Positions 35,902 through 44,975 of a stretch of 64,000 nucleotides of DNA are shown piece by piece. This DNA is from Thalassococcus sp. S3 (lineage in GTDB: Bacteria; Pseudomonadota; Alphaproteobacteria; Rhodobacterales; Rhodobacteraceae). The first letter of the stretch is position 1. Each line of letters begins with the position of its first letter. The DNA lies in NCBI RefSeq assembly GCF_004216475.1, contig NZ_CP022303.1, forward strand, positions 2,914,001-2,978,000, written 5' to 3'. Under the pieces are notes generated by a model that saw only the letters and a list, made by a program, of their open reading frames with translations, did not search any database and was not told the DNA's origin. The translations under genes and the position numbers were made by a program.

Positions 35902-37821
35902 TCAGGCTGTCGGTTCCTCGGCCAGCAGCCCACGGGCCAGAAGCGCGGCGCTGATTTCCTCCAGAATGACCGGGTCGTCGATTGCGGCTGGCATCTTGAA
36001 CGCGGCGCGATCCGCGATCTTCTGCATCGTCCCGCGCAGAACCTTGCCCGAGCGTGTTTTCGGCAATCGTGCGACCGCGACAGCCGTCTTGAAGGCCGCG
36101 ACCGCTCCGATCTTCTGTCGTACGAGAGCCACAAGCTCCCGTTCGATCTCGGCCTCGGGTCGGTCGACACCGGCATTGGTGACAAAAAAGCCAAGCGGCA
36201 GTTGGCCTTTGAGGGGATCGGCGCGTCCGACAACGGCGCATTCCGCCACATCGGGGTGACTTGCGATCACCTCCTCCATCGCGCCGGTCGACAGGCGGTG
36301 GCCAGCCACGTTGATGATGTCATCGGTGCGGGCCATGATGAAGACGTATCCATCGGCGTCGATAATGCCGGCATCCGAGGTGGCATAGTAGCCCGGAAAC
36401 TCTTCGAGGTAAGCCGAACGGAAGCGCGCTTCGGCCTGCCAGAGCGTTGGCGTACCCGAAGGTGGCAAGGGCAGTTTGATCACGATGTTGCCCAGCGTGC
36501 CCGCGGGAACGGGATGGCCTGCGTCATCCAGCACCTGAATGTCATAGCCCGGCATCGGCACGCCCGGCGAGCCGTGTTTGACGGGGAGTGCCCCCAGTCC
36601 GACGGGGTTGCCCGACATGGCCCAGCCCGTCTCGGTCTGCCACCAATGGTCGATGACCGGACGGTTGAGATGCGTCTCGGCCCAGGCCACGGTCGCTGGA
36701 TCAGACCGCTCACCCGCCAGAAAGAGCGTGCGAAACCCGCTGAGATCATAGTTTCCGATCAAGCGGCCCTCAGGGTCTTCCTTTTTGATCGCCCGGAAGG
36801 CTGTCGGCGCGGTGAAAAGCGCCGTAACGCGATGTTCGCTGATCACCCGCCAGAACGCGCCGGCATCCGGTGTGCCGACGGGTTTGCCTTCGTAAAGCAC
36901 GGTGGCACAGCCATGCAGCAGCGGGCCGTAACAGATATAGGAATGCCCCACGACCCAGCCGACATCCGAGGCCGCCCAGAAGACCTCTCCAGGCGAAAGA
37001 CCGTAATGGTGCGACATGCTCCATTTCAGGGCAACCATATGGCCGCCATTGTCCCGCACCACCCCTTTGGGCTGACCGGTCGTGCCCGAAGTGTAAAGAA
37101 TATAAAGGGGGTCTGTCGCTGCCACCGGCACGCACCCGGCACGCCGTCCGGCCTCCCGCGCTTCAGAAACACGATACGCATAATCGTGATCACGACCCGA
37201 GACGAGATCGCACCGCAGCGCCTCTCTCTGAAGGATCAGGCAGGCATCGGGCTTGGCCGCGGCAATCTCTATGGCCTCATCCAGCAGAGGCTTGTAAGGC
37301 ACGATCCTGTTCGTCTCGATCCCGCAAGAGGCCGAGATGATCGCCTTTGGCGCGGCATCGTCAATCCGGGTGGCCAGCTCGTTGGCCGCAAACCCGCCAA
37401 AGACAACCGAATGAATGGCACCCAGTCTTGCGCAAGCCAGCATGGCAAAGACAGCTTCCGGCACCATCGGCATGTAAATGATCACCCGGTCGCCCTTGCC
37501 CACGCCAAGATCGCCTAGAACCGAGGCAAGCGCGCTCACCTCGTCGAGCAAATCCGCGAATGTGAACCGTTGTACAATTCCGGTAACTGGGCTGTCGTGA
37601 ACAAGCGCCAGCCGCGCGCCGTGACCGGCCTCCACATGCCGGTCGACGCAATTCCAGCAGGTATTGCACAAGGCCCCCTCGAACCAGCGGCCATAGACGC
37701 CACTGCCCGGATCAAAGGCCTTCTGGGCGGGACGGATCCAATCAATCTCGGTCGCGACTTCGGCCCAAAAGGCTTCCGGATCGGCCTTCCATCTGGCATA
37801 TGTCTCGGCGTAGCGGCTCAT
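35902..37821 (-). CDS. prpE: Propionyl-CoA synthetase-like acyl-CoA ligase (PrpE type)
   Basis: A 639-residue AMP-forming ligase of the acetyl-/propionyl-CoA synthetase group. Motifs: YILYTSGTTGQPKGVVRDNGGH (P-loop), WWQTETGW, YYATSDAG and DGYVFIMARTDDIINVAGHRLS, and the adenylation lysine in TRSGKVLRGTM near the C-terminus. WNCVDRHVEAGHGARLALVHDSP near the N-terminus is typical of PrpE. Activation of propionate, acrylate or a related short acid is the expected reaction. It begins 3 bases after the SDR gene ends, in the same operon, so it should activate the acid made by the pathway; the actual acid is unknown. Confidence 0.88.
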   Translation of the reverse strand: MSRYAETYARWKADPEAFWAEVATEIDWIRPAQKAFDPGSGVYGRWFEGALCNTCWNCVDRHVEAGHGARLALVHDSPVTGIVQRFTFADLLDEVSALASVLGDLGVGKGDRVIIYMPMVPEAVFAMLACARLGAIHSVVFGGFAANELATRIDDAAPKAIISASCGIETNRIVPYKPLLDEAIEIAAAKPDACLILQREALRCDLVSGRDHDYAYRVSEAREAGRRAGCVPVAATDPLYILYTSGTTGQPKGVVRDNGGHMVALKWSMSHHYGLSPGEVFWAASDVGWVVGHSYICYGPLLHGCATVLYEGKPVGTPDAGAFWRVISEHRVTALFTAPTAFRAIKKEDPEGRLIGNYDLSGFRTLFLAGERSDPATVAWAETHLNRPVIDHWWQTETGWAMSGNPVGLGALPVKHGSPGVPMPGYDIQVLDDAGHPVPAGTLGNIVIKLPLPPSGTPTLWQAEARFRSAYLEEFPGYYATSDAGIIDADGYVFIMARTDDIINVAGHRLSTGAMEEVIASHPDVAECAVVGRADPLKGQLPLGFFVTNAGVDRPEAEIERELVALVRQKIGAVAAFKTAVAVARLPKTRSGKVLRGTMQKIADRAAFKMPAAIDDPVILEEISAALLARGLLAEEPTA

Positions 37822-37824
37822 CGG

Positions 37825-38568
37825 TCAGACGACGTAGTTCAGGCCAAGACGGCCACCATCGACGTAAATCGTCTCTCCCGTGACATAGCTGGCCTTGCGC
37901 GAGCAGAGAAATGCAACGACATCCCCGATCTCACGCGCGGTGCCCATGCGCTGTAGAGGCGTGCGTGACATGGCCATTTTCATGGCGTCGGGGTTCGCAT
38001 TGACGCCCGCCATCATCTCGGTGTCGATGGAGCCTGGCCCGACGGCATTGACCCTGATGTTGTGGGGCGCAAGGGCAAGTGCCGCAACCTTAGTCAATTG
38101 CATGACCCCGCCTTTCGAGGCGCAATAGGCCGGGATTGCCGGAATGGCGACCTGCGCGTTGATGGACGACATGTTCACGATGGCCCCTTCGATCCCGGCC
38201 TCGACCATCATGTTCGCAGCCCGCTGCGTGGCCAGGAACACGCCGCGCAGGTTGACATCGAGAACCCGCGCGAACGCGTCGAGATCGTAGCTGAGAAAGT
38301 CACCCGGCATCGCGATGCCTGCGTTGTTCACCAGCGCGGCAACGGGGCCGTGATCCGCAGCGATCCGGTCAAAGAGCGTGCCGATCGCGGCCACATCGCC
38401 CATGTCGCAGACATAACCGGCGCCGCCCAGTTCCTTGGCGGCGTCGTGAACGCTCTCTTTGACGTCGGCCAGAACCACAAAGTATCCATCATCGGCCAGG
38501 GCCTGCCCGCAGGCCAGGCCGATCCCCTGGGCGCCGCCCGTGACAAGCGCGATAGGTGTGTCAGTCAT
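37825..38568 (-). CDS. SDR-family NAD(P)-dependent oxidoreductase
   Basis: A 247-residue classical short-chain dehydrogenase. Nucleotide-binding motif TGGAQGIG (residues 10-17), ADV giving the acidic residue that favours NAD over NADP, NNAGIA, catalytic Ser in NMSSINA, and the Y-x-x-x-K pair in AYCASKGG. The C-terminus TGETIYVDGGRLGLNYVV is typical. The ATG at 38568 has AAGGAGA at 5-6 bases; a TTG one codon upstream is the alternative. It overlaps the hyuB stop. Substrate unknown; an alcohol or 2-/3-hydroxy acid of the pathway is expected. Confidence 0.88.
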   Translation of the reverse strand: MTDTPIALVTGGAQGIGLACGQALADDGYFVVLADVKESVHDAAKELGGAGYVCDMGDVAAIGTLFDRIAADHGPVAALVNNAGIAMPGDFLSYDLDAFARVLDVNLRGVFLATQRAANMMVEAGIEGAIVNMSSINAQVAIPAIPAYCASKGGVMQLTKVAALALAPHNIRVNAVGPGSIDTEMMAGVNANPDAMKMAMSRTPLQRMGTAREIGDVVAFLCSRKASYVTGETIYVDGGRLGLNYVV

Positions 38569-40225
38569 CAATCTCTCCTTGATCGTTCAGGCCGTAATCC
38601 GTTTTGGCCTGCTCCGACGTAATGAAACCGGCCTCAAGGTCCGCGGCAACCCTGTCGCGCGCCCGTTCCTTGGGATCGCCGAAACCGCCCCCTCCGGGCA
38701 GGCTCAGCCGTAGCCGCTGGCCCGGTGCGATCCGTTGGCGGCCCTTGCTGCGCAAGGGTGTGCCATCTGTCAGCTCGACCGCGCCCGCAGCCCCCGCCGC
38801 CCCGCCATCGCGTCCGCGCGCGGGATGTTCGACACGGTCGAACATGGCGTTGAACCAGAATTCATAACCGTCGCGGGCCTCGATCTCGATCACCTGCCCC
38901 AAGCCGCCCCGCAAGGCGCCCGCACCACCGGAACCTTCGCGCAGGTCCTTGCGCCAGACCGTGATCGGGCCGACATGTTCGGTCGCCTCAACACTCATCG
39001 TCGAGACGCCGGAGGGAAAGGCCGTCGCGCTCAGCCCGTCGACCAGGGGCCGCGCGCCGGTCCCGCCGGAGTTGAACATCAGAACCTCGCGATTGGGTAA
39101 TCCGCTTTCCGGATCCAGCGGGCGCGCGGAAATCTGGATGTTCCAAAGTGCGGACGCGCCTTCAGCCGGAACCACACCCGGCAGCGCCTTGTGCAACGCG
39201 CCCAGGACCACATCCGGCACAAGATGCCCCAGCACGTGACGAACAGAAACGGGTGCCGGGCGCTTCGCCGCCAGAATGCACCCCTCCGGTGCAGTAATCT
39301 CGAACGGGTCGAGCGACCCCGTGTTGTTGGGCACGTCAGGCGCAATGGCGCATTTCAGGCCGTAACAGGCATAGGCCCGGGTATAGACTTCGGGGACATT
39401 CACACCAAAGGCGCTCATGCCGCTGGTGCCCTCGAAATCGGCGACCAGCCTGTCTGCGTCGATGCGAAGCGAGACCGCCATGTGCACCGGCTTGTCGTAG
39501 CCGTCGACCTGCATGGTGTGGGCATATGTGCCATCCGGAACTTTGGCGATGGCCGCGTGCGTCGCCTTGCGGGACGTTTCGATGATGAAGTCCGACAGAT
39601 CCTGAAGATCGTTGATGCCGAACTCTTCCATCATGCTTTGCAACCGCCGCTCGCCAGCCTCGTTGCAAGCCGCCAGCGAATAGATGTCACCCACGGTCTG
39701 GTCCGGCGTCCTCACGTTGGCCCGGATCAGCTGAACCAGAAGCGCCTGCACCTGACCCCGCTCCGCAAACTTGGTGATCGGGATCAGCAGCCCTTCCTCG
39801 TAGACCTCGTTTCCATCGGGGCCGAACCCGCGCCCGCCGATATCGACGACATGGGCCGTGCAAGCGAAATAACCGATATGAATATCGTTGCGAAAGACGG
39901 GCGTGACGACCGTGATGTCGTGTAGATGTCCGGTCCCGAGCCAGGGATCATTGGTGATGAAGACATCGCCCGGATAAGTGTTCTGCGGCGTAATTTCAGC
40001 CGCGAAATGCGTCACGCTTTCGGCCATGGCATTCACGTGACCCGGCGTTCCGGTCACCGCCTGGGCCATCATCCGCCCCTGACGATCAAACAGACCCGCT
40101 GAAAGATCACCGGCCTCCCGCACCGAAGTGGAAAACGCGGTGCGGATAAGGGTCGTCGCCTGTTCCTCCACCACGGCGATCAAGCGGTTCCACATGATCT
40201 GGTGGTCGATGGTTGTAGGGTTCAT
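38561..40225 (-). CDS. hyuB: Hydantoinase/oxoprolinase B subunit
   Basis: A 554-residue HyuB-family protein. Conserved text includes IRTAFSTSVREAGDLSAGLFDRQGRMMAQAVTGTPGHVNAMAESV near the N-terminus, NDPWLGTGHLHDITVVTPVF, CTAHVVDIGGRGFG, and RPAPVSVRHVLGHLVPDVVLGAL. Together with HyuA it forms the ATP-dependent N-methylhydantoinase / 5-oxoprolinase family, which opens cyclic amides; related pairs act in acetone and acetophenone carboxylases. Its start overlaps the hyuA stop (ATGA), so the subunits are coupled. Family assignment is firm; the substrate is open. Confidence 0.92.
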   Translation of the reverse strand: MNPTTIDHQIMWNRLIAVVEEQATTLIRTAFSTSVREAGDLSAGLFDRQGRMMAQAVTGTPGHVNAMAESVTHFAAEITPQNTYPGDVFITNDPWLGTGHLHDITVVTPVFRNDIHIGYFACTAHVVDIGGRGFGPDGNEVYEEGLLIPITKFAERGQVQALLVQLIRANVRTPDQTVGDIYSLAACNEAGERRLQSMMEEFGINDLQDLSDFIIETSRKATHAAIAKVPDGTYAHTMQVDGYDKPVHMAVSLRIDADRLVADFEGTSGMSAFGVNVPEVYTRAYACYGLKCAIAPDVPNNTGSLDPFEITAPEGCILAAKRPAPVSVRHVLGHLVPDVVLGALHKALPGVVPAEGASALWNIQISARPLDPESGLPNREVLMFNSGGTGARPLVDGLSATAFPSGVSTMSVEATEHVGPITVWRKDLREGSGGAGALRGGLGQVIEIEARDGYEFWFNAMFDRVEHPARGRDGGAAGAAGAVELTDGTPLRSKGRQRIAPGQRLRLSLPGGGGFGDPKERARDRVAADLEAGFITSEQAKTDYGLNDQGEIDD

Positions 40226-42300
40226 GCCCGCTCTCCTTTTCGGATCAAGAGAAGGCTGCCGTCGGATTGTCCCACCGCCCGATAGGCCGATGTCACGATG
40301 GTCGATGTCTCAGCCTCTACGATCACCGCGGGCCCTTCGACCGACGCGCCTGCAATCATGTCGCTGCGCAGGATCTCCTGCGCTTGCACGGTGGCGCGCA
40401 GGGCGGCGTCAAAGAACTCCCGCGTCTTGGCAACCGGTGCATGGGATTGTCCGCCAAGACGGGCAACCTGTGTTGCTTCGGGCAGCACGGTCGCCACGAC
40501 AAGCGACCAGTTTGTGATCTCGGCCTCCAGACCGTCTATCGTCCGACCAAAAAGCGTCCGGTAAGCCTTCTCGAAAGCTGTTTCGATCATCGCGATATCG
40601 TCTTCACACAAGGCGCGATAGGGCAACGACACCGGGATCTCCCATCCCTGCCCTGCATATCTCATGAATGCGGTAAGCCGGATGGTGGTCTCAGCCCCAT
40701 CCGCACCCGCCGCGACAAAGGCCCGGGCTTCCTCTTCAAGTTCCGTCAGCGCGGCGTTGACCGCTGCCGCGTCAAAGGCCTTGAGGCGCTGGAAAAACCC
40801 GCGCGTCGCCTCGTAACTGACCGGCGCCTTCAGAAAGCCGATGGCCGAGCCCACACCGGCGCCCGGCGGCACCAGCAGCGCTTCGATCCCCAGCTTCTCG
40901 CACAGGCGGCAGGCATGAAGCGGGGCGCCGCCACCGAATGCAATCATCGTGAAATGTTCGATTTCACGCCCGTTTTCCACCGTATGAACCCGGGCCGCGT
41001 TCGCCATGTTCTCGTCGACCATTTCGGTCACGCCAAAAGCCGCGTCCGGTTCGGAAAACCCGGCCAGCCGTTCCGTCATGGCGCCCTTCGACTGCTGAAC
41101 CGAAAGCGGGATCGCCCCGCCCGCAAAATTGTTCGGATCCAGACGCCCCAGCAGCAGGTTCGCGTCGGTCACCGTCGGCTCCGTTCCCCCGCGCTGATAG
41201 CAGGCGGGTCCGGGTTCGGACGCGGCAGAGCGGGGTCCAACCTGGATACGGCCCATCGCGTCGATGGATGCAATCGAACCGCCGCCGGCGCCGATTTCGA
41301 CCATTTCCACCACCGGCGTCGACACGGTCATGCCCGAGCCTTTCTTGAACCGATAGGTACGCGCAACCTCGAACGTGCTCGCGGTCTTGGGCGCGCCGTC
41401 CTCAATCAGGCAGATCTTTGCCGTCGTTCCGCCCATATCGAAGCTGAGCACCTTATCAAGGTCATGCGCGCGCGCGTAGTCAGCGGCAAAGATTGCGCCC
41501 CCCGCAGGTCCCGATTCCAGCAGGCGCACCGGTTGTTCCGCCGCCGTCTGAACTGAAATCAATCCGCCGCCCGAATGCAGCATGAAAACCGACGCCTCGA
41601 TCCCGGTTTCCCGCAACCGCGCGACGAGCCGCCCGAGATAATCGGCGACTTGAGGCTGAACGTAAGCATTCGCGATCACCGTGTTAAAGCGCGGGAGTTC
41701 CCGCATTTGCGGTGAGATGACGGAGGACAGGGAGATCGACAGATCCGGCAAGGCCGCGCGCAGAGCCTCTGCCATGCGCACCTCATGATTGTCGTTGGCA
41801 TAGGCATGCATGAACCCGATCGCCACCGCCTGATATCCGCCGGCCCGGATCGAAGCGACAAGACGTTCCACCTCGGCCCCGTCCAGGGGAAGAAGCACCT
41901 CGCCGTCCGGGCCAATCCTCTCTCGCGCCGTCAGGCGGTGCTGCCGCGCGACCAGCGGTTCGGGCAGCGCGAGGTTCAGGTCATATTGTTCGAACCGGTT
42001 CTCAGACCGCATTTCGATCACGTCGCGAAAGCCTTCGGTGGTGATAAAGGCAGTGTGCGCACCCCGCCTCTCGATCAGAGCATTCGTGACCAATGTGGTG
42101 CCATGGATCACCTGGCCGATCTCGCCCAGCGCCACGCCCGAGCGATCCGCGGCCTGCAGGATGCCATCGAGAATGGCCTGTTCCGGCTGGCCGTATGTGG
42201 TCAGCACCTTGGCGGTCGCAAGTCCGCCGGGATGCATTAGGGCAACGTCGGTAAATGTGCCGCCGATATCAACGCCGACACGGATGGGAGGAGTGGTCAT
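40222..42300 (-). CDS. hyuA: Hydantoinase/oxoprolinase A subunit
   Basis: A 692-residue HyuA-family protein with the ATPase fold of the ASKHA group: RVGVDIGGTFTDVALMHPGG at the N-terminus and LSFDMGGTTAKICLIEDG near residue 285. HGTTLVTNALIERRGAHTAFITTEGFRD is a strong family signature, and MVEIGAGGGSIASID and GGGAPLHACRLCEKLG follow. It uses ATP to activate the cyclic amide (hydantoin, oxoproline or similar) that HyuB helps open. It starts 6 bases after the FAD oxidoreductase gene ends. Substrate not predictable from sequence. Confidence 0.93.
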   Translation of the reverse strand: MTTPPIRVGVDIGGTFTDVALMHPGGLATAKVLTTYGQPEQAILDGILQAADRSGVALGEIGQVIHGTTLVTNALIERRGAHTAFITTEGFRDVIEMRSENRFEQYDLNLALPEPLVARQHRLTARERIGPDGEVLLPLDGAEVERLVASIRAGGYQAVAIGFMHAYANDNHEVRMAEALRAALPDLSISLSSVISPQMRELPRFNTVIANAYVQPQVADYLGRLVARLRETGIEASVFMLHSGGGLISVQTAAEQPVRLLESGPAGGAIFAADYARAHDLDKVLSFDMGGTTAKICLIEDGAPKTASTFEVARTYRFKKGSGMTVSTPVVEMVEIGAGGGSIASIDAMGRIQVGPRSAASEPGPACYQRGGTEPTVTDANLLLGRLDPNNFAGGAIPLSVQQSKGAMTERLAGFSEPDAAFGVTEMVDENMANAARVHTVENGREIEHFTMIAFGGGAPLHACRLCEKLGIEALLVPPGAGVGSAIGFLKAPVSYEATRGFFQRLKAFDAAAVNAALTELEEEARAFVAAGADGAETTIRLTAFMRYAGQGWEIPVSLPYRALCEDDIAMIETAFEKAYRTLFGRTIDGLEAEITNWSLVVATVLPEATQVARLGGQSHAPVAKTREFFDAALRATVQAQEILRSDMIAGASVEGPAVIVEAETSTIVTSAYRAVGQSDGSLLLIRKGERA

Positions 42301-42306
42301 GGGGAA

Positions 42307-43581
42307 CTACAGGCTCTTGAGGATCTGATTTGCGGTAAAGGCGGTCTGGTAGAACCACGACGCCACCGGGGCGCTGGCGACAGTCTTGGGATCCGTGATC
42401 GGCAGGGGCAAGTCCTTGGGATCCATACCTGTCAGCAAATCCGCCATTGCCTGCCCAAAGATCGTCCCCGTGGTAATTCCGCGACCGTTGTAACCGATTG
42501 CCGTATAAATCCCACGATCCAGCAGATGAACGCGCGGCAGATGATCGGGCGTCATCGCAATCTGCCCGTGCCAGGCATCCTCAAACTCCACCGGGCCTAG
42601 CGACGGGAAAATCCGCGCGATCTGCTTGCGCGCCCAGCGATGCGACAGGCCGCGATCCACGTCACCGACAATCTTGCCCATGGATCCGATCACCAGCCGG
42701 TCATAGGCGTCGCGGCGCAGGCTGAACATGATCTGGCCCGTGTCCCACAGCCCCTGTCGGTCAGGCAGGATATGCGCGGCATCCGGCCCCAGCGGTTTGG
42801 TGGCCAGTTGGAAATAATTGATCATCGTGAAGTTCTGCTTCAGATCCGGCCACAAATCATCCGTGTAGGCATTGGTGCCCAAAACGACATTGCGGGCCTT
42901 GAGCTGACCCTGATCCGTCTCGACAATCCACAGATCGCCGTCCCTGACCAGCCCTGTGACGCGCACGTTGGTGCTGATCTTCGCCCCCGCGCCCAGCGCC
43001 GCCCTTGCCAGCCCCCGGCAATAGGCCATCGGGTTAACCGTTCCGGCCCGGCGATCGACGAGGCCGCCGAAAAAAACGTCGGATCCGATCAGATCGGCCA
43101 CCTCCGAGCGATCAAGAAGATCCACGGGCTCACCCAGGCGCTGCCACTCGGCATGTCGGTCCTGCAGATCCTTGAACCCGCTGGGCGCATGTGCGGCATG
43201 GATCGTGCCGGTCCGGGTCGCCTCGCAGCGGATCTGATGCTGTTCGATCAGCGAAAAGACGTATTCAGGGGCCCGTCCGAACCGTTCGACAAAACGCGGC
43301 CCATAGGTCTGCCCCAGCTTCTCACGCACCTTCGCGGGCGGAAGCCATGCGGCTGCATTCACAAGACCGACATTCCGGCCCGATCCGCCATATCCGATCT
43401 GATGCGCTTCCAAGACATGCGCACCAAGACTCTTTTGGGCGCAATGCAGGGCGGTCGAAAGACCCGTAAACCCCCCGCCGACAATCGCGACATCAACCAC
43501 CCCGTCAGAGGAGAAAGGCGCCGCATAGTCCTGTTCCTGCGCCGAACTGTCCCAAAGCGAAATCGGATTTTCAATGGTCAT
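42307..43581 (-). CDS. DAO-type FAD-dependent amine/amino-acid oxidoreductase
   Basis: A 424-residue flavoprotein of the D-amino-acid oxidase / PuuB group. The FAD-binding motif VAIVGGGFTGLSTALHCAQKSLG begins at residue 32, and GGSGRNVGLVNAA and the C-terminal IYTAIGYNGRGITTGTIFGQAMADLL complete the fold. Enzymes of this type oxidise secondary or N-substituted amino compounds (sarcosine, gamma-glutamylputrescine, D-amino acids). It is the first gene of the operon that continues with hyuA, hyuB, SDR, prpE-like and the ABC ATPase. It is divergent from the rhodanese gene. Confidence 0.9.
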   Translation of the reverse strand: MTIENPISLWDSSAQEQDYAAPFSSDGVVDVAIVGGGFTGLSTALHCAQKSLGAHVLEAHQIGYGGSGRNVGLVNAAAWLPPAKVREKLGQTYGPRFVERFGRAPEYVFSLIEQHQIRCEATRTGTIHAAHAPSGFKDLQDRHAEWQRLGEPVDLLDRSEVADLIGSDVFFGGLVDRRAGTVNPMAYCRGLARAALGAGAKISTNVRVTGLVRDGDLWIVETDQGQLKARNVVLGTNAYTDDLWPDLKQNFTMINYFQLATKPLGPDAAHILPDRQGLWDTGQIMFSLRRDAYDRLVIGSMGKIVGDVDRGLSHRWARKQIARIFPSLGPVEFEDAWHGQIAMTPDHLPRVHLLDRGIYTAIGYNGRGITTGTIFGQAMADLLTGMDPKDLPLPITDPKTVASAPVASWFYQTAFTANQILKSL

Positions 43582-43703
43582 CGTATGGCGCGTCCGGTTC
43601 GGTTATCACTGCGTCTATGTTGGGAATGTTGCTACAGCCCCCTTGTTGTGTCAACATATGAAAAACATGTTCCAAATGTCAGCACAAAGGATCCTATGCA
43701 CCG
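43582..43703. promoter_or_regulatory. Divergent promoter region, FAD-oxidoreductase operon / rhodanese
   Basis: The 122-base region holds a minus-strand TTGACA (43649-43654) with a weak -10 (CAACAT) at 17 bases. It also has the 13-base inverted repeat TGTTG-N3-CAACA at 43644-43656 and a second inverted repeat AACAT-N9-ATGTT at 43653-43671. An IclR-type operator here is plausible. Confidence 0.45.
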
Positions 43704-44108
43704 ATGGCAGAACTCAAAACGACCGCGGCCGAGATGGTTGCCGCCGCGCGCGCCCGAATCGAGGAAGTCGAAACTAAAGACCTGATCGCGATGCATGACG
43801 ATCCCGATGTTGTCGTCGTCGACATAAGAGACGTCCGGGAAAGACAGCGGAGCGGTTTCATTCCCGGTAGCTTTCACGCCCCTCGTGGCATGATAGAGTT
43901 CTGGGTCGATCCTGACAGCCCCTATTACAAGGACGTCTTTGGCCAGGAGGGCAAGAAATACGTCTTTCACTGCGCCTCAGGCTGGCGCTCGGCCCTGACG
44001 GTGGCCACGCTGCAGGACATGGGCTTTGACGCGGCCCATCTGAAAGAAGGGTTTTCGACCTGGGAGAAGCAGGGCGGCCCCGTTGATTTCCCAGATCAGA
44101 AGGACTGA
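43704..44108 (+). CDS. Rhodanese-like sulfurtransferase
   Basis: A 134-residue single-domain rhodanese. The catalytic cysteine is C90 in FHCASGWRSALT, within a six-residue active loop followed by Arg/Ser as in sulfurtransferases. VVVVDIRDVRERQRSGFIPGSFHAPRGMIEFWVD is the usual N-terminal CDC25/rhodanese signature. No signal peptide is seen, so it is cytoplasmic. It could move or detoxify sulfane sulfur released by the C-S lyase of the same island. It is convergent with the IclR gene and divergent from the FAD-oxidoreductase operon. Confidence 0.88.
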   Translation: MAELKTTAAEMVAAARARIEEVETKDLIAMHDDPDVVVVDIRDVRERQRSGFIPGSFHAPRGMIEFWVDPDSPYYKDVFGQEGKKYVFHCASGWRSALTVATLQDMGFDAAHLKEGFSTWEKQGGPVDFPDQKD

Positions 44109-44204
44109 GCTTCGCGCAGCTGACGCCGGCAGCGCATCGAATGCCCGATCAGACTGCTTCCGGACCACCAATGACGACGCGCATCGGGTCACCCAACGCG
44201 CCGC

Positions 44205-44975
44205 TCAGCTCCGCGCCAATTTCGACGAAACGCTTTCGGCTGCCTCCTGGACGAGGCCGCCGATCCACGAGGCACCGTTCTCCGGCAGGTTGATATCGGG
44301 CAAGGATGCCCCGATGGCACCAATCGCTTCCCCGTTGGGCAAAAGGACCGCAGCGCCGAAACTCAGGATCCTGTCGCGAAATTCGCCGGTATCGAACGCG
44401 TAGCCGCGTGCTTGCGTCTCGGCCATGTCGGCATCCAGCGCCTTGAGCGTCGTGAGGGTTCGGTTGGTATGTCGCGTCAGCTTGCCTGCGACCTTGTCTC
44501 GCAATGTCTCGTAGTTCGCCGCGAGAATGGATTTGCCGGTCCCAACGCAATGGATCGGGGCCATGCCACCCACAGGGTTCCAGGACCGGATCGGCTTTTG
44601 GCTCTCGATCTTGTCGATGTAGATGACGTTCAGGCCCTCCAGCACGGCCAGATAGATCGTCTCGCCCGTCTTTTGCGCGAGAAAGCTCATCTCGGGACCC
44701 GCCAATGCCCTCAGGTTCAGCGTCTCGACCGACGCGCGCCCGACCTGCCAGGTTTTCAGTGTCGCCGAATATGTCTTGTCGTCCCCGTGTTTGACATAGC
44801 CCAGCGTCGTGAGGGTCTGGAGCAGACGAAACGTGTTGGATTTGGTCAGCCCAAGCTCCTTGGACAGCTCCGTGACCCCTTTGCCGCGTTGTGCAGCCGC
44901 CAGGTTTTCGAGGATCGCAAGACCTTTGGACAAGGTCGAATCGACCTTCGGAGGCTTGGCAATGGCGTCAGTCAT
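44205..44975 (-). CDS. IclR-family transcriptional regulator
   Basis: A 256-residue regulator with an N-terminal winged helix (STLSKGLAILENLAAAQRGKGVTELSKELGLTKSNTFRLLQTLTTLGYVKHG, residues 13-65) and a C-terminal effector-binding IclR domain (GETIYLAVLEGLNVIYIDKIESQKPIR, then PIHCVGTGKSILA, then GAAVLLPNGEAIGAIGASLPDINL). The ATG at 44975 lies inside the end of the molybdenum-enzyme gene (8-base overlap), so the two are co-expressed. Its central place among the island's four transcription units makes it the likely pathway regulator, with a pathway compound as ligand. Confidence 0.9.
   Translation of the reverse strand: MTDAIAKPPKVDSTLSKGLAILENLAAAQRGKGVTELSKELGLTKSNTFRLLQTLTTLGYVKHGDDKTYSATLKTWQVGRASVETLNLRALAGPEMSFLAQKTGETIYLAVLEGLNVIYIDKIESQKPIRSWNPVGGMAPIHCVGTGKSILAANYETLRDKVAGKLTRHTNRTLTTLKALDADMAETQARGYAFDTGEFRDRILSFGAAVLLPNGEAIGAIGASLPDINLPENGASWIGGLVQEAAESVSSKLARS

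Noticed and set aside
35791..37518. Long plus-strand frame opposite the PrpE-like gene
   Set aside because: Shadow of a real gene; PrpE motifs are intact on the minus strand.
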